A stretch of 64,000 bases of DNA from Epiperipatus broadwayi (GCA_028023455.1 JAQFVV010001034.1:62001-126000), one strand, 5' to 3'. Positions 46,601-59,200 are shown, numbered from the stretch's first letter. Numbers and translations: made by a program. Notes: generated by a model from the sequence alone, not told the origin.

Positions 46601-47515
46601 AAATAAATGGAGTAATGGACCAGTCTGTTCTATATAGGAACAAATTGACATAATGGTTTATACAGAAATTGCAAATTTGTTTTACCTTTTTATTTTAAAT
46701 TGCTACACTCTTTTGCAAGTGCCTGCTGGTGTTGACATATTTATATGCATATGGAAAATGAATAGGCAGCAGGAGTAATTCCTCAATGATATATATTTTA
46801 ATTTATTAATTTTCATACATGGGAGAAACAATATTGGTAACACCTGATTTAGTTTTATTAACATGATGGAGATCTGTTTTTATACTCACCATTTGATAAA
46901 TCTTTAAAACAATTTTTACCGCAAAAATAAAATTCTTCTAAAAGGTGTTAGTTGAGGATACTCCTCTATTATAGATTTTCTACAGAACCTCAATATTTAA
47001 ATTGGATGATTGCAATCAAGATTGTGGTGGTGAGTAATATCATTTTAATGTTTCTCAAATCAATATTTGACTGAACAGACTATGAATTGCAATATTATCA
47101 TTATCGGGAAATAATCTGTAGCTATGATGGTGTTCTTGAAACAATGAATAGATGAAGAAAATACCATCATTTGGCTACCTGAATCATAAGAATTTAACCA
47201 TCTCAGATTTTTAGCCAAAAATTTCTCTTATGGTTGAGAAAAAACAATTGATGATAATGACATGGTGTTTGTTCCAGTTCAGATGTCTTTGACCACTTTC
47301 CTTTTATTTCATAGATTGATGTCAGAAATCATGACTTTGAAATGCCAACTTGTCCTATAAATATACAGTTTGTGTTCATGGCAGATGGTTCTGATTAAGG
47401 CTACCAGTGCAGGTGTGCAGGTTGTGTGGGGCACAAAAGCACTTCATCACAGGGTTACCAAGATAATTAATAAAATTTGTATGCAAATTAAACTGTTTAC
47501 ATTTTTGAATAACTT
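46600..47515. other. A+T-rich spacer
   Basis: No gene recognised; part may be 3' sequence of the LINE fragment to the left. Confidence 0.4.
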
Positions 47516-47519
47516 TATT

Positions 47520-48110
47520 GATAGAGATATGTTGTGAGTGTAAATATTTTTTTATTTAAATAAGAGAGGGATACTTCTTTACATAGACTTATTATGTAAA
47601 TAAGCATTTATTTTATATAGCGAATGTTTACAATTGTATACATTCAAATATCAGCCTTTTAAGCTAATTGTGCATACGCTTTGCGAGTGTGTACTTCAGA
47701 TTTGCTCATATATAAGCATTTGAGTCGTAGGAATAAGAGGATTCCTTTTATTCCTGCATAAATACTATATCTCGTATTGGTGAGAAAGTATTCATTTATT
47801 ATTAACACTCGCAAAGCGTATGCACAATTAGCTTAAAAGGTTGATATTTGAATGTATAGACTTATTATGAGAATTGCCTTAGCCTTGAGCTCAAAATATA
47901 CTCCATATATATTGTTATCAGTGTGTTAAACTGAGCAGGCCAATATCATTTTGTCATGATATTTAATTAAGCTTATATATAAATGTTTAAGATTTCCAAA
48001 TCACTATATTGTTAGAAACACATTATGATTGTAAATATTTTTTATTTAAATATGAGAGGAATACTTATTTACTTAGACATGTTATGCCAATTGCTTGGGC
48101 CTCCAACTAT
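47520..48110. repeat. Diverged tandem repeat, one copy interrupted
   Basis: The unit gtaaatatttttttatttaaa, gagagg-atactt, ttta-atagact.at.atg, gaattgcctt or caattgcttg occurs at about 47536-47900 (with the foldback inside) and 48028-48110 (uninterrupted). Confidence 0.65.
47583..47869. mobile_element. Foldback with 14 bp target duplication and paralogous empty site
   Basis: An insertion of about 259 bp (47597-47855) lies between exact copies of atagacttattatg (47583-47596 and 47856-47869). Inside are inverted arms of about 54 bp (tatacattcaaatatcagcc at 47637 and ggttgatatttgaatgtata ending at 47858). One arm is flush with the right boundary. About 40 nt of unpaired A+T-rich sequence (47597-47636) lies at the left. 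Around it, sequence related to 48010-48110 (gtaaatattttttatttaaa, agaggaatact, tagacatgttatgccaattg) shows an interrupted repeat unit whose second copy lacks the insertion. Confidence 0.8.
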
Positions 48111-48111
48111 A

Positions 48112-51100
48112 CTATATATTTATTCACTATTACACTAAACCGAAAAGACTGACCCTCTTTTGTTCCTATAGTTAATAAAATTTATATGTAAAATGTTTAG
48201 ATTTTCCAATCACTTTTATTTAAATATTTTAATTTATATAAAAAGTAACACATTACTATTAATAATTTATTCAGAAGTAAAACTTATTTTAAAAATATTG
48301 CTCATAATTGCAGTAAATGTGCTTGTGATGAAATTATATTTATCAGTTGTATTTACAGTCATCATATTCAATTTACAGCAGTAGTAAAATGACACTCTGG
48401 AATATGGGATTCTAGGATTAATTCCACTGCTGTTTTGTGCAAAATATTTTTAATAACAAGGTTATCTATTCTTTTTTATTTATTTATGCCATATTATTTT
48501 ATTACACATTTTACTAAACAGCTCATTCTCCTTTTAATAATGATATTATCTCTTTTTTTTATATGCTGTATTATCTTTTTACATATTTTACTAAAAAAAT
48601 TTTTCTTGGATGTGGATTCTGGCTTCTCTAGCTAAAAACTCATAATTGATCTGTAATTCACACTACAATCCAAATCTAAGGTAAACTGAATGAAACAGGC
48701 AAAACTCTCCCTACAGTTTTGCCACTCATGTGATGTAAATTGAATGAGTAAAAAAACAATTTTTAAAAAGATATTGCATGCCAAAATATTTTACTTCTTA
48801 ACAAATTTTGTAATAATGATATTATTTAATGCAATTCTTTTGATTGTAATAAAATGCCTAAGCGATTGCACTATTAAAAAACTTCCAAGCATTTGGTTTT
48901 TTTTTATTTATAGTTATCCATCATAACCTATGAATAAAGAAAATAAAGTTCAGGGCATTTTAATGTGTTTTTAAAAATTTATAAAATAAACAATCTAAGT
49001 ATAAAAATTAAAAATTTCTTGCCTTAAATAAATCCTGGCTGAATCTCTAATTGTTGAATTATATAATAAAGTATAATGTATATAATATATGACTTAATTA
49101 TTAATAAGCATTAAAAAATTTAATAATAGTGTAAATATTTTATATAATGAATGAAAATAAGAGAAGCTATTTTTGTTACTAGAACTGTAAACAAGTTATA
49201 TGTGAAAGGTTTTGAATTAAAAGTAACTAATGGATTTTTAGAACGAAACTATTTTTAACAAGTTGATATTAATGGAATGAAAGAGTTATATCAGCCATGT
49301 TATTTAAAGTTGATCTAGTTTGGTAGATATAATGACATGTAAAAGTTACATCAATATATAATGTGAGGATGAAAATTTAAGATATCAGAATATATATAAT
49401 AACTTATAATTATAAGTATGCGACTTTTTTTTTCTTTTTTCGCATTAAATAGTGAAACTATATTATTTTACTCTAATTTATAATAGCTTTGCTTAGCGCT
49501 TTCGAGATTTCATGTTTGAATCTCATACTCATAGCTTTGTAACTAACGATTGTTATGATTATGCAAATGCGTTTGAATTTTCAACAAACACAAAAATTAA
49601 ATAATAGTGTAAACATTTTATTTTAAGGAACATTAATTGTTAATAAAAAAACATGAATAAGTTGAAGCACAAAAGATTCTGAATGGGTTTCCAAACAAAG
49701 AAGAACTATTTTTAATGAATTACTGTCTGTTAAAGTTGGTCTGAATATTGGTAAAGAAGTCTAAAGGTTATATAAGCTTTTACAACTATTATACTTCAGA
49801 AAGAGTATCTTTTTTCTCCTCACTATGCTGGGTGGAACTCATAGGTGAAGCATTCCAGAGAATTATATTCTGACTCTAGATAATATTCTTAATGCACAGT
49901 AGGTGCAATATTTTTATGAGAATGTGTGTGTATGTAGTGGTTCTTTTAAATATAAAAACATTTAGATATTTAAAAAAACTATCGTTTTTTCCAGACATTT
50001 CATATTTTTACTAACAATGTCACAGGATTATTCAAACAATAATATGAAAAGTTTTGAAAGAAAAAATTAAAAATTTTAATTTCAATAAATTTTCACTTAC
50101 CGTTATTAAATAAATCTTTTTGTTTTAAAGTATTATTTAATTATTGTTTAAAAATTATTTTTTAAACATTAATTTGTTTTATTTTAACATGTGTTTTAAT
50201 CTCTGTTTTTATTTTATAGAAATAAAAATGTAATGTATTTATCAAACATGTTAAATGACTAAATTCATATTTTCAAGTTTTTCTCATGAAAGCACTGGGA
50301 AAAAGGGTTTATTTCATAGAATTATCAGGGGAGGGGGCTCCACACAATAGGACTGGTTTTGGTAGATTCTAGTATGCTTTGGACTGGGCTAATCTTTACA
50401 ATGATTGTTTGGTTGGGAGTTGTTTTTTTAAATCCATAGTTGCACAATGATTTCTGACTGCCATTGGTCTAGCAAGTTGTATTCTATTTTTGTGAAGGCT
50501 ATCATCACCAAATTATTGACCATTTACTTGACACTGATGCTTCTGTTAATGAGGAATGGTCAGTTGAGAATCTTTTACATTTAACAAGTTGAACATTTTT
50601 TTCACAGGTATAAATATACTTTTGTCACTTTCAATGTTAGATGCTTGTTTTTATCCTCTTCTTAGGAGTCTATTTATTAAAAAAAAAAGTTACATTGGCA
50701 TGTAGTTCTTATGTAGTTGACATGAAATAGGTGTCTGTTTTGGGTAGTTAATTAAGATGTCTAACTCATGCATAGATTACAGATCTCGGATTAATCAATT
50801 TCTAACAATCACTGGGTTAATTTTTAGTAAAATATAGTGCAGTTGTTTGCTTCCTTATAGCCATTCGGAATAAATTTAGATAGTTCAGATCTATAAATGA
50901 TGCTGTATTAATTTCTCTTTCCGTTAATTGTTTTTTAATCAGATTAATAATATTATTTGTGTATATTTATAATTTAACATAACCTATTTTGTAGATGTGA
51001 AAAATATCTCTTTAGGAGGTTGGTAATGATTACAGACTTCAGCTATATTGACCTCAATGTGCAATGTGATATGGACAAATGGTGTGTACTCATGAGGTGC

Positions 51101-51125
51101 AAATAAAATCTGACTTGATTACAGA
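48112..51125. other. Gene-poor A+T-rich region
   Basis: Small frames at 48193, 48435 and 48744 are hydrophobic but arise from T-rich DNA and have no recognisable family. A scrap of the ribozyme-family end (aaacaggcaaaactctccct, 48696-48715) and a weak repetition between about 49120-49330 and 49600-49760 (both starting aataatagtgtaaa and both with gaactatttttaa-like or gaaactatttttaa stretches) are the only structures seen. Confidence 0.45.
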
Positions 51126-51129
51126 TTAT

Positions 51130-52022
51130 AATGAATCCACTGTTGCACTGGTGGGCATGGGTCTGCACTCCTCTTTTCCTCATGTGTGGTGGGGGTGGTC
51201 ATGAGGGGCTTGGTTCATTTGTGGGGGTGGTCGGCCATCACTTCCAAGCCCGGGTAAGGGTTGCTGCCCTCCATTGTACTTCACCCTGAGAGGCTGTTGC
51301 ACCGCCTTGATGGATTGTTTATTAGGACAGTGTTGATTTGAGCTCATTGTTATTTTTGTTTTCTTAGTTAACTTTAAAATTAGAGCATTTATAAGGTGGT
51401 TGATCTGCTTTGGGCCACTAACATATTTTGTGGCTTTGATGGAGTTGTTGATGCAATAATTTTGCAGGCATGCGTCTGCACTCCTATTTTCTTCCTCAGG
51501 GGTGGTGGCAGTCTTTAGGAGCCTGGTTTATTGGGGCAGGCTGTTGACAATTTATTGCCGCTACCTGGAAAACCTGCCAGGAGGGTACCTGGTCAAAGTC
51601 TCCAGCACCATTCTTGCTCTGGTTGGCTGCTGTGCCCTTGATAGGTTGGTTTTGGGCAGTGCAGATCTGTGCTTGTTACTTGTTAGTTTTTCCCTAGTTG
51701 GCTTTCCAATTTTGGGCAGTAGACTGAATGTGGTCCCTGCATATTTGGACTGTTAATTGGGAGAAAGAGGTACCTATAATAGTCTTGACATGGCTCGGCT
51801 GCGGGTCAAGAGTTTATTATCCATGTACAGATACACATTAATCAAAATTATAGTAACCTTTTTATGGACATAATTTTTATCGAGCATATGTACTTTATAT
51901 AAACTTTGTCAATAATTGTTTTACCATGTAACATTAAACACTTTGTAATCCTCAACGGCTAAGTGTACCTGAAAATTTTTGTAGTCTTTTAACTAATAAA
52001 GGTTACTTTTTGAGAAAAAAAA
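51130..52022 (+). mobile_element. G+C-richer retroposed segment with tandem duplication and A tail
   Basis: This stands out from its surroundings in composition. A block of about 320 bp starting gggcatgggtctgcactcct (about 51146) is repeated, diverged, from gcaggcatgcgtctgcactc (about 51467). Downstream is a lower-G+C part ending taataaaggttactttttga followed by A9 (52014-52022), with AATAAA-like signal 15-20 bp before the A tail. This looks like the 3' part of a polyadenylated retroposed RNA: a LINE 3' region or a processed transcript. The 84-codon frame at 51502-51756 has no known domain. Confidence 0.5.
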
Positions 52023-52565
52023 ATATCTCTTTTTAAAGCTTTTAGTGAATATTGAAATTTTTATTTCTTTTTGTAAACAAATATTTTATTTTTCCTTATT
52101 GTTGTTCAATTGATGCCATTTCTTCAATGTTAATCAGAGAAGAGTTGAGGTTTCTCATTTTCATAATTATTCACTTTTAGAAAATCCAAAAAGTTTTTCT
52201 AATCTCTTTTGTCATGTTTGATAAAGCATATTGCCAACTTTCCTACCTGTTGTAATTTCAGTTTTTGATATTTTACAATAATCCATGAAAAATAAGCTTT
52301 TAGTCCTTTTTTGATTCTTTTAGTATTATTTCAAAATCTTTTGAGAAGTCCTTTCCTTATGCATTTGAATTTAATTTGTTTATAATTCTTCAAGACCAGA
52401 ATGGAGGACTGCATTTGTGACTAAGGAGCTGTCAAGATTTAGGATTGATCTTAGTCAAACTCATACTCCAGAGCAAAGAAGTTTAATATAATAAGTGGAT
52501 GATTGCAAATTTTTTTGGAAGGGTGGATTATTTAATGAAAGGATAATATATGATATTGGATTTGC

Positions 52566-53116
52566 TATAAAGTGTAACACTTATATAAGGCTAAAATCTT
52601 AGTACATGCGTCTTGAGTGCTTAATTTTAGCAAGAGAGACCTCTACAAATCATAATGCAAGATTCGACTTTATAAAGATAAGAGGGACTCTCTTATCTCT
52701 CAACCTATTTTCTTAATTATATAGGCAAATCTAAAGCATTTTGATTTGGGAGCATGAATCTAATAAATTCTCCACTGATTAAGTCCACTATTTCTGTTAA
52801 ACATTAATGTTCACGAAATCAATTTAAAGTTTAACAGAAATGTTTAACAGAAATAGTGGACTTAATCAGTGAAGAATTTATTAGCTTCATGCTCCCAAAT
52901 CAAAATGTTTTAGATTTGCCTATATAATTAAGAAAATAGGTTGAGAGATAAGAGGGTCCCTCTTATCTTTATAAAGTCAAATCTTGCGTTATGATTTGTA
53001 GAGGTCTCTCTTGCTAAAATTAAGCACTCAAGGCGCATGTATTAAGGTTTTAGCCATATATAAGTATTACGTGCTGACATCGCACTTAATAAGAATTAAT
53101 ATTTATAAAGGGTAAC
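52566..53116. mobile_element. Foldback element inserted in the LINE, 13 bp TSD
   Basis: The insertion (about 52579-53103, 525 bp) is flanked by tataaagtgtaac (52566-52578) and tataaagggtaac (53104-53116). Its inverted arms are about 225 bp (outer ends acttatataaggctaaaa and ttttagccatatataagt). They meet at a loop of about 40 nt with ccactatttctgttaaac/gtttaacagaaatagtgg at the base. The left arm is flush with the duplication. On the right an unpaired tail of about 33 nt (gtgctgacatcgcacttaat, then aagaattaatatt) precedes the second copy. The arm start ggctaaaat-tta-tacatgcg is related to the small foldback inside the hAT element at 60109. Confidence 0.85.
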
Positions 53117-53504
53117 TTAGTATTTTCTATTATTGGAAATCCTCATATCAATGAAAGTCCAGTGGTGTTAAAACTTGCTCTGCACAGTGGTTGGTATTAA
53201 TGCTCATTTTATAAGTGCCCATGTTTCTATTTTAGATTCAGAGAATTTGGGAAACTAAAGCTTTTATTTCTTGCTGGATAACATTATTATAGCAATAAAA
53301 ATCAAATTAAATTTTTCTTTTTGCGACTTCAATGCTCATGTTGGTGTAAATATTAGATTGTGGTCAAAAGTTATTTCAAATAATGATATTGGTGTAGTAA
53401 ACTCAAGTGATCTATTGCTACTGAATTTTTGCACAACACATGATTGCTTTGACACACATGTTGTTTAGGCAGAAAACCTGTTATAAAAGAACATGGATGC
53501 ATTC

Positions 53505-53762
53505 ACACTCAAAAGAATAGCATTTAATAAATGCAGTGCTATCAAATTTAAGGCTTCACACTGATGAAGGCTGCAAGCTAGAAACTAGTCTGGGGATAGT
53601 GGATGAAGTAATCACTAGATAGGATTTTGATCCACAAATCTTCTAGAATCCATTGATTACTATGGCTTGCAGTGGGCGACACTACTATGTGGAGAGAGTC
53701 GCTACTGTTTTAACAGGTTGTATAAACATAAGAAATGGTTAACATATGATGTTTTAGATTTC
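53505..53762 (+). mobile_element. Ribozyme-family element, right arm, inserted in the LINE
   Basis: The sequence from aggcttcacactgatgaagg to tgttttaacaggttgtataa and the tail aaacataagaaatggttaac, atatgatgtt matches the right arm and tail of 24489-25411. LINE coding sequence lies on both sides, but the exact left boundary is uncertain. Confidence 0.65.
53556..53595 (+). ncRNA. Hammerhead-like core
   Basis: TCACA, CTGATGA (53561-53567), AGGC-TGCAA-GCTA, GAAA (53581-53584), CTAGTC, TGGGG. Core and triplet are intact. Stem I has one mismatch and the first stem II pair is A-A. Confidence 0.45.
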
Positions 53763-54179
53763 ATTATAGCTAGGATTCAAAATAGTTCATATTATATGAG
53801 CACTCACAAGTGCAGATTGTTGGATAAATCATAGATTAGTATGCAAAGATTACAATGATAGATGCATTAAAAAGTTGATCTTATTCCAGTCATAATTACA
53901 AGAATATTGATGTTGATCTTTATAAAAATTTTCTAAATATTCTAAATTTTAGTAGCTATTAAACATTAAAATTATTAATTTGGAGCTCCAGGATTGCCAT
54001 AGCACTGAAGCATGGAATTCTAATAAAAAGTATGTTATAGAGACAAATAAATCTATTTTTGGGTTCACTAAAAAGAACAAATGGGTTTCTGACATTGATC
54101 TTATTATTATTAATAATTTGAGTAAAGGGAAACAGAACTTTTTCTGCTTGATAGAATTTATTTATTTAATTTAATTATA

Positions 54180-55010
54180 GAAATATGCATTAAACAGAAA
54201 ATACATTAGAATTATGTGGAAAGCAATAAATTCCATAGAAAAAATAGAAAAATAGCTGCATTAATTTATAAATGCAATTTATTCAGTGCACTTTAAACAC
54301 TTTTTAGCAAAAACCTTTTATTGTACATATATGCATAGACAATTTTATGTTTCGACCATCCTGAAGTCTTCTTCAGAGCCACTAAAAATAAAGGAAGTGT
54401 TAAATTTAGCGATGTACATGAATTTATATGATTAAATAATTAATAATGATAACAGGGTTTATAACAACAAAAATTTAAACTAATAATAATATACCACCAG
54501 TTTCTGTTAAAATGAAATTAAATGTGGAATGTCATTGGTGGATTAAAATTGCAAAAAAGATATGGAGATTTCCTGATTGTGATCACCCATAAGTATTTTT
54601 TTGATCCACTAATAGCAATGTATGGACATGAGAAATGGTATTATGGTTTTTTTAACTCCAGCAATGGCATTTTCTTATATGGTAACAATGATATTCCTGA
54701 ACACATGGATGGAGGATTTTATTTTATTTTAAATAATGATACAAGAATTGGGATGATGACTTTTAATGATATATCCATTTTATTTACTCATGTAGATTTG
54801 GATAAAAGATATCCATCCAGCTTTATTGTAGTCAAAATAGCTCTTTATAATCATATAAATGAAAAGATTGTAGATTCTGACTAAATGCCTGCAGAAATTG
54901 TAAAATATGGTATATATTAGCTTCAAATGTATTGGAAGTTTTTAGGATATATGGATCTATGAAGTTGCATTTTCTATTCTTAAAGCTGCCTTGATTATTC
55001 TAATTGTTAA
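54180..55010. other. Unassigned insertion with retroelement-like end motif
   Basis: On the minus strand GGCTCTGAAGAAGACTTC and GGTCGAAACATAAAATTG (around 54350-54400) resemble the CTGAAGAAG...CGAAAC end motif common in animal Penelope-like and other retroelements. A 120-codon plus-strand frame (54522-54884) follows. I do not recognise it. It may be an insertion or LINE linker. Confidence 0.35.
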
Positions 55011-56180
55011 AATAAAGGGAATTGACAAGATGACAGTAATTGTCATGGGATATCATTATTATCCACTACAGCAAAGATCAAAGATGTTGTTGAATAGATT
55101 GCTTTTAATCATAGATGACTGTTTGGAGAGACTTGTTGTTAGTTTTGCACTACAGTCATAATTTTTGCTGCCAAGAAAATACAGATAAAAGTGTCAGGAA
55201 CAGCAAAAATGATTTACATATCACTTTTTTGATTTAGTTAAGGCATTTGATTAAGTTAATATGACATGTATGTGGAATTGTTTGATATTAGTTGGTTATC
55301 CACCAAAATTTATTCATATTATACAGTAGATGGAAAGAGAGGAAATGTTTTTACTGTAGACAGAAAATCCAAGATATTTAAAATGAAAACTGGTGTTAAT
55401 AAGGATATATATTTGCTCCAAAATTGTTTTTAATCTTTAAGTCAGTTGCCTTTGAAACTGTTGATAAGCAGCTTAATGAAACTAGAATCAAGATACATAC
55501 AGGTTTTTGATGGAATTTTTAATTTGAATCGATTGAAGCAAAAGCAAGAATTTCATCTTATTGGATTCTAGATAGCCAGTATCTGATGATTGTGGTATTT
55601 CTGCCCATTTAAAAGATGGTTTACAGAATGCACTTTATGTTTAATTATTAATGTTCAGAAAATCAAATGCTTTATTATTTTGTGAGAGAAAACTTTTAGC
55701 TTGGTTGATCATTAACTTGATAGTGTAAACCAATGTAAACGCCTTGGTAGTTTTATAAGTAGAAAGCTGGACTTAGATGTTGAGGTATAATGTAAGCTCC
55801 AGTATGCTGCTGCTGTTTTTATAGAATATTACATCACAGGGAAATAACTACTGCAAGGCAACTAAGTTAACTATATATAGAGCCATTATTTTTTCTAATT
55901 TATTGTGTGGATGTGAGACTAGGACAATATTGACACTATATACAGGCATTAGAGAAATTTCATTTAAGATTTCTTCATAAAATTTTTAAAAATAAAATGC
56001 CAAGAATCCATTATTGTAAAAATCACACCTTCATTGGATAAATGAATGAAAAGTCCAATATTTGCCAAAAGAGGGTGTTTTATAGTTAAGTTGAACATGG
56101 TTTTTTGTGGAAGAGATAGATCTCGTCTGCACTATAAGGGTGATCTCAAAGACATTCTAAAGAAGTGCAGTGGCAGTTGT
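54920..56180 (+). pseudogene. Second LINE reverse transcriptase and C-terminus, decayed
   Basis: In shifting frames I read a LLNRLLLIIDDCLE segment (about 55090-55130), CQEQQK, then the palm A block FDLVKAFD-stop-VN (about 55225-55260) and YPPKFIHIIQ. Later come IKIHTG near 55490, and a REITTARQLS...L..GCET-like stretch (about 55840-55920) from the C-terminal part. ILKIK near 55985 and KRVFYS..EHGF, KGDLKDILKKCSGSCF (56065-56175) end the protein. The FADD box is not recognisable. The same C-terminal end recurs at 46370-46600. Confidence 0.7.
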
Positions 56181-56299
56181 TTTTCTATTGTGAAAATATG
56201 AATGGGAATAGAATATAGTGGAAAGCTACACTTAGACATGGTGTCAAAGTATTCAGAAAGAAGTTTTCTGCTTGAAAAATTAAAAGTCAGCAATATATA

Positions 56300-59200
56300 A
56301 TAACAAATAGAAAAATGAACCACCATGTTCTATATGTGTATGTATTTATGACTTGAAGATTGGTTTATATAATCATTGTGAAACTCATTTCTAGAATGGT
56401 TATTTTTTTTTAACCTTGGAGTTGGAATAGCCATACCTATTTATGAGTGGTCTATATATATGTATGATTTTACTGTTTTGATTGATTTACAGTTTTTGTT
56501 GAGGCTATTAGCTTGATTTCTTTATAAATAACAATTCTGAGGGTTATAAATCAGTCAAAACTGTAACAGTTCTGAGGAAGGCTATAAATTGGTCAAAACT
56601 GTAAATAAATAAAAGGATTATCAAAGCATTATATTTATTTCCCAAGGAGTGAATTGCTTAAACATTTTGAAATCAATTTGTCATTCCTATTTTTTTTTTA
56701 AAGTCACATTTTCTGTTTTTAGTATAACCCTAAACAAAAATAACTCTTAATACCTCAAAATTACTTTTATTAGATCCTACATAGTTTATCAAAATGATAA
56801 TGATAGATTTGAGAGGTAAAAATCGAACTCAATTTGTTCCTTCTGGTAATCAAATACTCCACAATTTTCTGGTCAAGAAATCATTCAATTATTTTTATTC
56901 TAATTAATGAAGCATTTACATCTTTGCCATATTTTGAAGGTTTTTGATTTTTATCAACACATCCCTCATCATATCTATCCTATCACAACCATCCTTCAGT
57001 GCAGGAACTCATTCTTTTATGCACGATCTTTATGAATAACATTCACTTGTAAAGTGAACTAGAGGGACTATTCATCTGAAACCATATGCCTGCATTGATA
57101 CCTGATATTCACCCACTACATCATTCCATGCAATGTACTTTGTATCCATTTTTTATTACTTGTGGAAGAGTGATAATTAATGCACAGCAAATATTTTACA
57201 AAGTTTTTTTTAGAGATTATGAATGCATCCCTTATCAATTTCACCATATTGCAAACATTCTCCAGCACATAAACTCAGACCATTCCCTTTTATCATGCAT
57301 GCCTTTATCTTTATATTATTAATAATGAAATTTCAGCCACTATGGCATCACAAAAATATATACAAACTATAATGTTTCTAGCTGACTTATTAATGGTAAA
57401 GTTGATTTGTTAGAAAATCATGTTTATCTATAGGCTATGTGTACATTTATAGTGTATATTGATTCTCTATTGCACATGACTAAAAGAAAAAAAAAAGTGC
57501 AAATTGGGTGGTTAGAGTTAGACTCAAACTTCCTATGAACTTCTAATATAGCAATTTAATTATTATTATTTTCCCCAAAACAAATAGGAACAAATAATGT
57601 ACAACAATAGTTTAAATGTTTTGGCCATCACGTAGTACCAATGCATGTGCTTAAATATTATATTGTAGGATCGGAAGCAGTCTTTTATGAAAAGGTTGAA
57701 TTTATTTATATACCATATCAATTTGAAAAGAAGTCGATGATTTTCAATACGAATGAAGTCAGGAAGCTTCTAATATTCAATCGCGACGTAGTAAAATCAT
57801 GCTTCCTCTTTATGAAAAGTAAGACAAATTGTTTAAAAATCATGTCACTTTAACCATTACTAATTTTCAATTGTCTATTAAATTTAAAATCAAAAAATCC
57901 AATTGTAAATTTTTTATCTTCCAATTGTCAATAAGCAAACCATAATAGTTAATTATTTAATATCTATTCACTTTTAATTTGATGCAATTTGTGAAACAGC
58001 ATATAAAAGTGTCACAACTTTTATTATCAAATGTTTTGTCACATGATCCAATGCAAAATTTGTTTAAAGTCAAGTAATGTAAAATACCCAACTATAAATG
58101 TTTCAATCATTATAGTATTAGATATTTCAAATGATTAAATTTCAGTCTTAAAAAATTTGTAAGTAATGTTGTCTTCTTTACAAAATTTAAAATAAACTAT
58201 CTTAAACAAAATTGAAATAGACAACTAAAAATAAAAAAATAATTTAATATTAAATCAAGCTTTCATTCCTTATTGAAACGTATCAAGATGTTGCCTCTTT
58301 TACAATCACATGTCCAATTATTTTATAGCAACTCCATCCAGTGGACACTATTTATATTATACTACAATAAACATAAATAGTAAAATAAATACATATTCAA
58401 ACGTAAAATTGTATAAATTTAGATACTTATTGCAATCCAATTTTTTTTTTGTAAATTTACTAAACAATCTACAAAAATAATATTTGTTGTCCAAAGTTTC
58501 CAATAATGCAACAATGCCCATTTCCGTCTTAATTGTACTGGGCTATTAAATACACTTTTATTTAAATTTACTTGATATACAAGTTTCATAACATTTACTA
58601 CTCTTGTAATTTTTAACATATTTTTTTCTCAATTCTTTCTATGACTGTTCAAAAAATGAATGAATGGCCCTGATTTTGTATTCTTACTATTTATTATCCT
58701 ATTATGTTCCTTACCTCTTTCAACGGCATTCTTTTCTTTCTGACCTATATATATCATATTGCAATGATTACAATTAATTTTAGAAGTTAACCCTACTCTA
58801 TTTTATCCATTTTTTTTGCATTACAAATCCATTTCTCTAAAGATTTATTATTTTTTCATTCTATTTTAATATCACCTGGTAACTTTCATCACTATCTTAT
58901 ATACCCCTACTAAATATGGAATTGAAACCCATTTCTAATCTTTATACATAAGTTTTATATTATTTCTTATATTATTAGTATATTTATTACAGAAAATATA
59001 TATATATATTTACATAAAATATTTAATATATATTTATAAATAAATAACATATATGTATAATTATTTTTTTTATATGAGAAACCTGGAATTTTATAACATT
59101 TTATTACATATATTTCATAAATACATTAATTACATGTAACATTGCAAAAATATTTACTACTACAATCTTTTTATAATATTTGTAACATTTAAAAATGTTT

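Larger units (their letters stand above)
52390..54170 (+). pseudogene. LINE endonuclease domain in three pieces
   Basis: The first piece reads RPEWRTAFVTKELSRFRIDL, the start typical of this LINE group's APE domain, then FFWKG and DIGFAIKCN ending at 52578. The domain resumes after the foldback with GNLVFSIIGNPHINE (53112 onward), and then the catalytic-region block FCDFNAHVGVN (about 53317-53350) with LWSKVISNNDIGVVNSSDLL. After the second insertion it continues LDFIIARIQNS and a CRLLDKS stretch, then CHSTEAWNSNKK and IFGFTKKNKWVSD (53990-54100). Because the reading resumes at the same point of the domain on both sides of each insertion, the insertion boundaries are well supported. The enzyme is non-functional. 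Confidence 0.75.
52390..56300 (+). mobile_element. Second APE-type LINE, broken by nested insertions
   Basis: Pieces of one LINE protein occur in the right order over 3.9 kb: endonuclease N-terminus (52390-52578), more endonuclease (53104-53500 and 53765-54165), reverse transcriptase (about 55020-55930) and a C-terminal region (55930-56180). Two insertions are identified between them: a foldback with target duplication (52566-53116) and a ribozyme-family arm (about 53505-53762). A third, less clear interruption lies at 54180-55010. Stops and frameshifts are abundant, so the LINE is old and the insertions are later. Confidence 0.8.

Noticed and set aside
54350-54400. Minus-strand CTGAAGA...GAAACAT with a possible stem III
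   Set aside because: Stem III closes with TGTC, but no stem I can form next to it and stem II needs an extra base. It is more likely the common CTGAAGAAG...CGAAAC retroelement end motif.
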